Positions 60,490 through 64,000 of a stretch of DNA of 64,000 nt are shown piece by piece. Numbering within the stretch: position 1 is the first letter of the stretch; each line of letters begins with the position of its first letter. The translations under genes and the position numbers were made by a program. Below the pieces are notes generated by a model that saw nothing but the letters and a program-made list of their open reading frames with translations, had not been told where the DNA came from and searched no databases. Origin of the DNA: Volvariella volvacea V23 (taxonomy: Eukaryota; Basidiomycota; Agaricomycetes; Agaricales; Pluteaceae); contig KB722750.1 of the NCBI GenBank assembly GCA_000349905.1, positions 19,079-83,078 on the forward strand, in the 5' to 3' direction.

Positions 60490-60657
60490 TCAAAACTTGA
60501 GCTTCTGCCCAAATAAGTCTCTCACCGCGCGTACCTTGTCGCGATAGCACTCGGCGATGCCTGCGGCATCGCACCAGGGCCCTGAATATGCAAGGTAGAA
60601 GTACGGTTGAACGCTCCACGCTAATCCGCCGCCAATATATCCATATTCCACCGTCAT
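60490..60657 (-). CDS. Possible 55-residue protein or last exon
   Basis: The minus-strand frame from ATG 60657 to TGA 60490 encodes a compact protein with natural-looking composition: YGYIGGGLAWSVQPYFYLAY, then SGPWCDAAGIAECYRDKVR and a charged Leu-rich end (DLFGQKLKF). The aromatic/Gly first half could cross or lie on a membrane and the second half looks helical. GATCAG directly before the ATG could also be a splice acceptor, making this the last exon of a longer gene. The size is typical of small mitochondrial membrane subunits, but I recognise no family. Confidence 0.4.
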   Translation of the reverse strand: MTVEYGYIGGGLAWSVQPYFYLAYSGPWCDAAGIAECYRDKVRAVRDLFGQKLKF

Positions 60658-62502
60658 TCCTGATCAACCCTTGATTTTACGTAGCATCACAAGACCATGA
60701 GGCTGCGACGGGTGGAGCAGCTGAGCTTGGGGCTGACCTCACCGTTCGTTGTATTTTCCCCTCTCCAACCCTGCTGGGAGAACTCATATAACACTCCCGG
60801 CCTTGGCCACAAATGTTCACAAGGAGAAAATTTTCTGCATATGGGCACAAAGATAAATTGAATGGCCGCGATTTGGAGTTTTGGGTTCGAACCTTCCGCT
60901 GATGAAACAAATGACATGGGAGGGGTGGTTCTGTGGATGGACAGGAATGGTATGTTCTTCCGTTTCCGTGCGTCGCAGGAGAAACTCTAGTTGCCCTATG
61001 CGGTTGTTACTTCACAGTGTTTCTTTAAGCGGATCAGGGAAATCGCGAACGGTGGACGGTTGCATACGGGTGCGTAGTGCGTGTGAGCAAGTCGAGCCGA
61101 ACCGCGATCCGGGTTTGAGCTTGAGAGTCTGAGCCAAGACGGGCGAGGTAAAAACCACTGACGTACAAAGTGCTGCGTGTGTGGGGAAGCTTGTCCCGAT
61201 GGGCGCTTCGAACTTGGCTTTGGGGAAGCTCGGCCATCGAAGAGTCAAGACAGAAAGCAGCGACAATAGCTGACAACGTGAGGCAGGAGAGAAGTGTACA
61301 ACAATGGTGGCGTTAAGTTGTGCTCGTGAAGTATGGGAAAGCAGAGGCCAAACTTGGACTTCCCTTTACCTTTAGATGGTAGCAAGGCTAACAGGACCCG
61401 CAGTTTGCCATTGAATGCTCACAACTTCTTGGGTCCCGATTGCGTGAGTCCAATAGAGTAGACCTTTCGTCAGTAGCAGCGTGTCCACGTAGGTATTTGC
61501 GCGGGCGTAGTACGCGAAAGGCGGCGAGTCGTGTGCGGTTGATATGCATCTGTCTGCCAAGGGGTATTGATTTCGTGTCAAGTCAGCACAAACACCCACA
61601 TGAACTGCCTCGTACTTTGCACAAAGCCAAAAGGTGTCGTCTTCGCACGCACAGAGACGCATGCATCTGTCTTGGTTCCGTTTACTGTTCCAACAGGTTT
61701 ACCACATACCTGCCAAAGCGCTTATTCGCTTAATACAGCCCAGAGTCCTACGTAGGTGAATCTCGAGTAGTAAAATTGGGACATTAATCACTTGTTCTGG
61801 AGTGCTTCCAAAACATCGCACCCAGAATCATAGACAAAGTCGCTATGTCGCCATTTCCAACTCCGATCAGCCGCTCGCCCAATCCTCACTGCGGAGTTCC
61901 AACATGACCTTATTTTGGCAGGTGTCTCCGGGTGATGCAGTGCCAAAATGTCTTTCCATGGATCGTTCGCTTCTGAAGGCACTGTGGGCCGACAACTCTT
62001 GCGATAGAGTCTATGAAATTACATTAGCTACTACTCCGAATGTAATTGTTATACGCCCCGTGTATTGGAGACAAAGTAAAGTTTGCACCGTCATGTGGAT
62101 CGAAGCTCTTGGAGTGCCTAACACACTACTCTGCGTCCAAGGCACCAGAGTTGTTTGGCTAAATGCGCAGCCATCTCAACCGCCCACAACCTAGGCAAGC
62201 ACCTCCTACAAATCGCGACCGCGTGACCCATGTTTGGCGCCTATTGCAGTCGACGCGCTGGCAGCGAGAATGACGAGAATAGGAGAGGGTCTTGATGAGA
62301 GCAAGGCTCAGGTAAACTATAAGGAGACGAATCTACGCTGAAGGCAGCTCGGCCTAAAGTGACTAAATTACACGCTTCCCCCTGACGTTAATACTCTGCC
62401 ATTACTTGGTCACATCCCATCACGTCCAACGCTGCCAAAGTGGAGGCGAGCAACGTCAGTCAACGGGCAGGAAACACCTCCAGAGCACAACGCACCGGGC
62501 GT
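60658..62502. other. Intergenic, no gene recognised
   Basis: Short frames on both strands lack domains or paralogues. The promoter of the small frame at 60657 and the 3' end of the F-box-like gene fall here. Confidence 0.35.
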
Positions 62503-63421
62503 CTACTTCAACCTCAAGTTGGCAAACCTCGCAATCAACTCCGACTCTGACCGCTTCCAGAAATCCTTCCCGCCCAGCGCCCCCCTCTCCCAGTCCTCGA
62601 TCCAAACGTCCGACGCGCCAAGCACGACCCGCGGGTCTCCCAACACGAGCGACCGCGCCATGTCCGACCGGATGCCCAGCACGACCAGGACCTGGAGCCG
62701 GTTGCAGCGCCTGAATATCCGCTGGCACAGCTCCTGCGACCGCTCTCCGTCAAATGCCAAATGCGTGAGACTGGGCATGTGTGCGAGCGACTCCAAGACG
62801 AGCGAATCGGGCCAGTCCTCGTCCGAGTCGAGGATCTCGAGATGGGTGATGTGGGCGAACATCCTGTGCTTAAAGTCGGGGTGCTTGGTCTTGAACTGGG
62901 GATAGAGGGTGTGGAAGTAGACGGACAGGCGCCGGAGGGTCAGCATCGAGAGGAGGGTGTGGATGGCCTGGGTCGGCTGGGAGGGCGTGAACCATAGCGC
63001 GAGGTTTTGGATGTTTGGGCAGAACGTGAGGTGGTCGATGTACTCTTCGTGGAGGAGGCAGAGGCTGCGGACGTGCCGGCCCAAGGTGCGTCGCCGGCGC
63101 AGGTCGCTCTTGAAGGCGCTCTCCGGTCCTTTGATAACGACTTGATATAGAATCGGCTCGACCCTGCGAGGAGCGGGAAAGGAGTTGGAATGATAGGGTT
63201 CAGGAATTTGAATTTGGAATTGAGAAGAAGCGATACAGTTAAGAAGGCGGGTGCACCGGGGGTCATGTGTGGGGGTAGATGGGATAAAAGGCAAGGCACG
63301 GTGCTCACCATCCTTTCACCCTCCGAGCGACCAGCATTAGGGAGGGGATCTGGCGTTTGGACCGTCTCGCAGCGACCTCGAAAACATATTGTTCTATTTC
63401 GGGCGGGAATCTAGGCTGCAT
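62503..63421 (-). CDS. F-box-like protein, copy B
   Basis: Exons 63421-63309 and 63163-62503 join through a 145-base intron, in phase 2 inside a Trp codon, to about 257 residues. The N-terminus (FPPEIEQYVFEVAARRSK, then LMLVARRVKGW) is the same F-box-like motif as in the 43404-44260 gene. The remainder shows the same order of leucine-rich strands: FCPNIQNLALW, LLSMLTLRRLSVYF, FAHITHLEILD, HMPSLTHLAFD, CNRLQVLVVLG, DFWKRSESELIARF. The first exon is too short to stand out as a frame by itself. The gene is complete to TAG at 62503-62505. It is GC-richer than copy A. A role in ubiquitin-ligase targeting is inferred. Confidence 0.78.
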
Positions 63422-64000
63422 ACCAAGGACAGGAACGGAAAAATTGCTCCTCTAACGAGTGGAAGAAGAAATTTCCCGTGACTCTACTCTGGAAGGGCCG
63501 CGGATTGGTTACGGGTGTGGGATGTACAGTGTCAGCTCGGGGGCGCACGATGGGTGGCCTGCCCCGAGAGATAAGAGGTGTTTGTGCATTGTTTGAGCTG
63601 GGGCATTTGACACTTGTATACGCGATTGACTTATCTTTTTCCTGCCCTGTAATAGTATAGCTGACGGAAACGGCGTATGGTCCTACCCGTGGCCAACATC
63701 CCGGGTGCAAAGGCGCTGATAAGCCATGGACACGAATTCAACGCACATTCACACAAACACCGACGACGGTGCGCTGAACGTGGGGTGGCGCTGTGCCCGT
63801 CCAGAAAGGAAAACGGCGTACCTAGTCTGCACGGAAGCATTTTTCGAGAGATAAGCCCACCCACCACGTGGTACATCTTGGGTCCTCTGACGTGAGTTGT
63901 CCGAATAAAACACGGGGAGGAGCGCCTTTAACGAGGGGTTAGGCACCAATTTCAAATTCAATCATATTCGCTGCGACAGACACCGACACCGACTTCAGTC
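63422..64000. other. Window end, no gene recognised
   Basis: This region contains the promoter of the minus-strand F-box-like gene. A neighbour may start beyond the window, but nothing supports a call. Confidence 0.3.

Noticed and set aside
60880..60895. GGTTCGAACC as a possible tRNA B box
   Set aside because: The flanking bases do not form a T-stem and no anticodon or acceptor stem could be drawn.
61802..62194. 130-codon plus-strand frame
   Set aside because: No domain, no paralogue, no start context or promoter signal; judged a chance frame.

Overview
The window reads as nuclear DNA of a filamentous basidiomycete. The signs are split genes with many short (about 45-70 base) GT-AG introns, cellulose-binding CBM1 domains on secreted plant-cell-wall enzymes, a Plavaka-type transposase relic, F-box expansions, a fungalysin and basidiomycete-type multi-pass membrane protein families. 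The gene content would fit an Agaricomycete such as a Rhizoctonia/Ceratobasidium relative, but that is inference. No tRNA, rRNA, CRISPR or complete transposon was seen.

Layout. 1-2713: AT-rich DNA and a decayed Plavaka transposase. 2944-23234: a carbohydrate-active cluster of five paralogous secreted CBM1-GH43 enzymes (start codons at 5337+, 11298-, 13935+, 17489+, 21137+), with one intact F-box gene before copy 1 and an F-box pseudogene between copies 1 and 2. Copies 3-5 are a head-to-tail array with a period of about 3.6 kb, sharing a promoter block about 260 bases before each ATG. 23663-26387 (minus): a RelA/SpoT-type alarmone synthetase-like gene in which the active domain is preceded by a degenerate second RelA/SpoT domain with an intron at the equivalent position. 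26.7-36.8 kb: a tandem array, decaying in places, of a small glycine-rich membrane protein family (two intact copies, one frameshifted, one fragment) alternating with relics of a second unknown gene. 37.6-43.0 kb: multi-pass membrane genes, including a 1.7 kb tandem duplication with one intact and one damaged copy. 43404-44260: a small F-box-like gene. 45236-47610: an M36 fungalysin. 48517-49779: another membrane gene, broken by a 7-base tandem duplication. 51356-51853: a small uncharacterised intracellular protein. 51.9-57.5 kb: a gene-poor stretch. 57537-59205: an HMG-box transcription factor. 60490-60657: a 55-codon reading frame that looks like a real small gene or last exon. 62503-63421 (minus): a paralogue of the 43.4 kb F-box-like gene.

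Functionally the left third is a plant-cell-wall arabinan/arabinoxylan degradation locus and the fungalysin adds a secreted protease. The rest is regulatory (RelA/SpoT-like, HMG-box, F-box) or lineage-specific membrane proteins. The theme of the window is local duplication followed by partial decay, seen independently for at least four gene families. All exon structures were deduced by eye from reading-frame continuity, splice sites and comparison between paralogues; no search was run.
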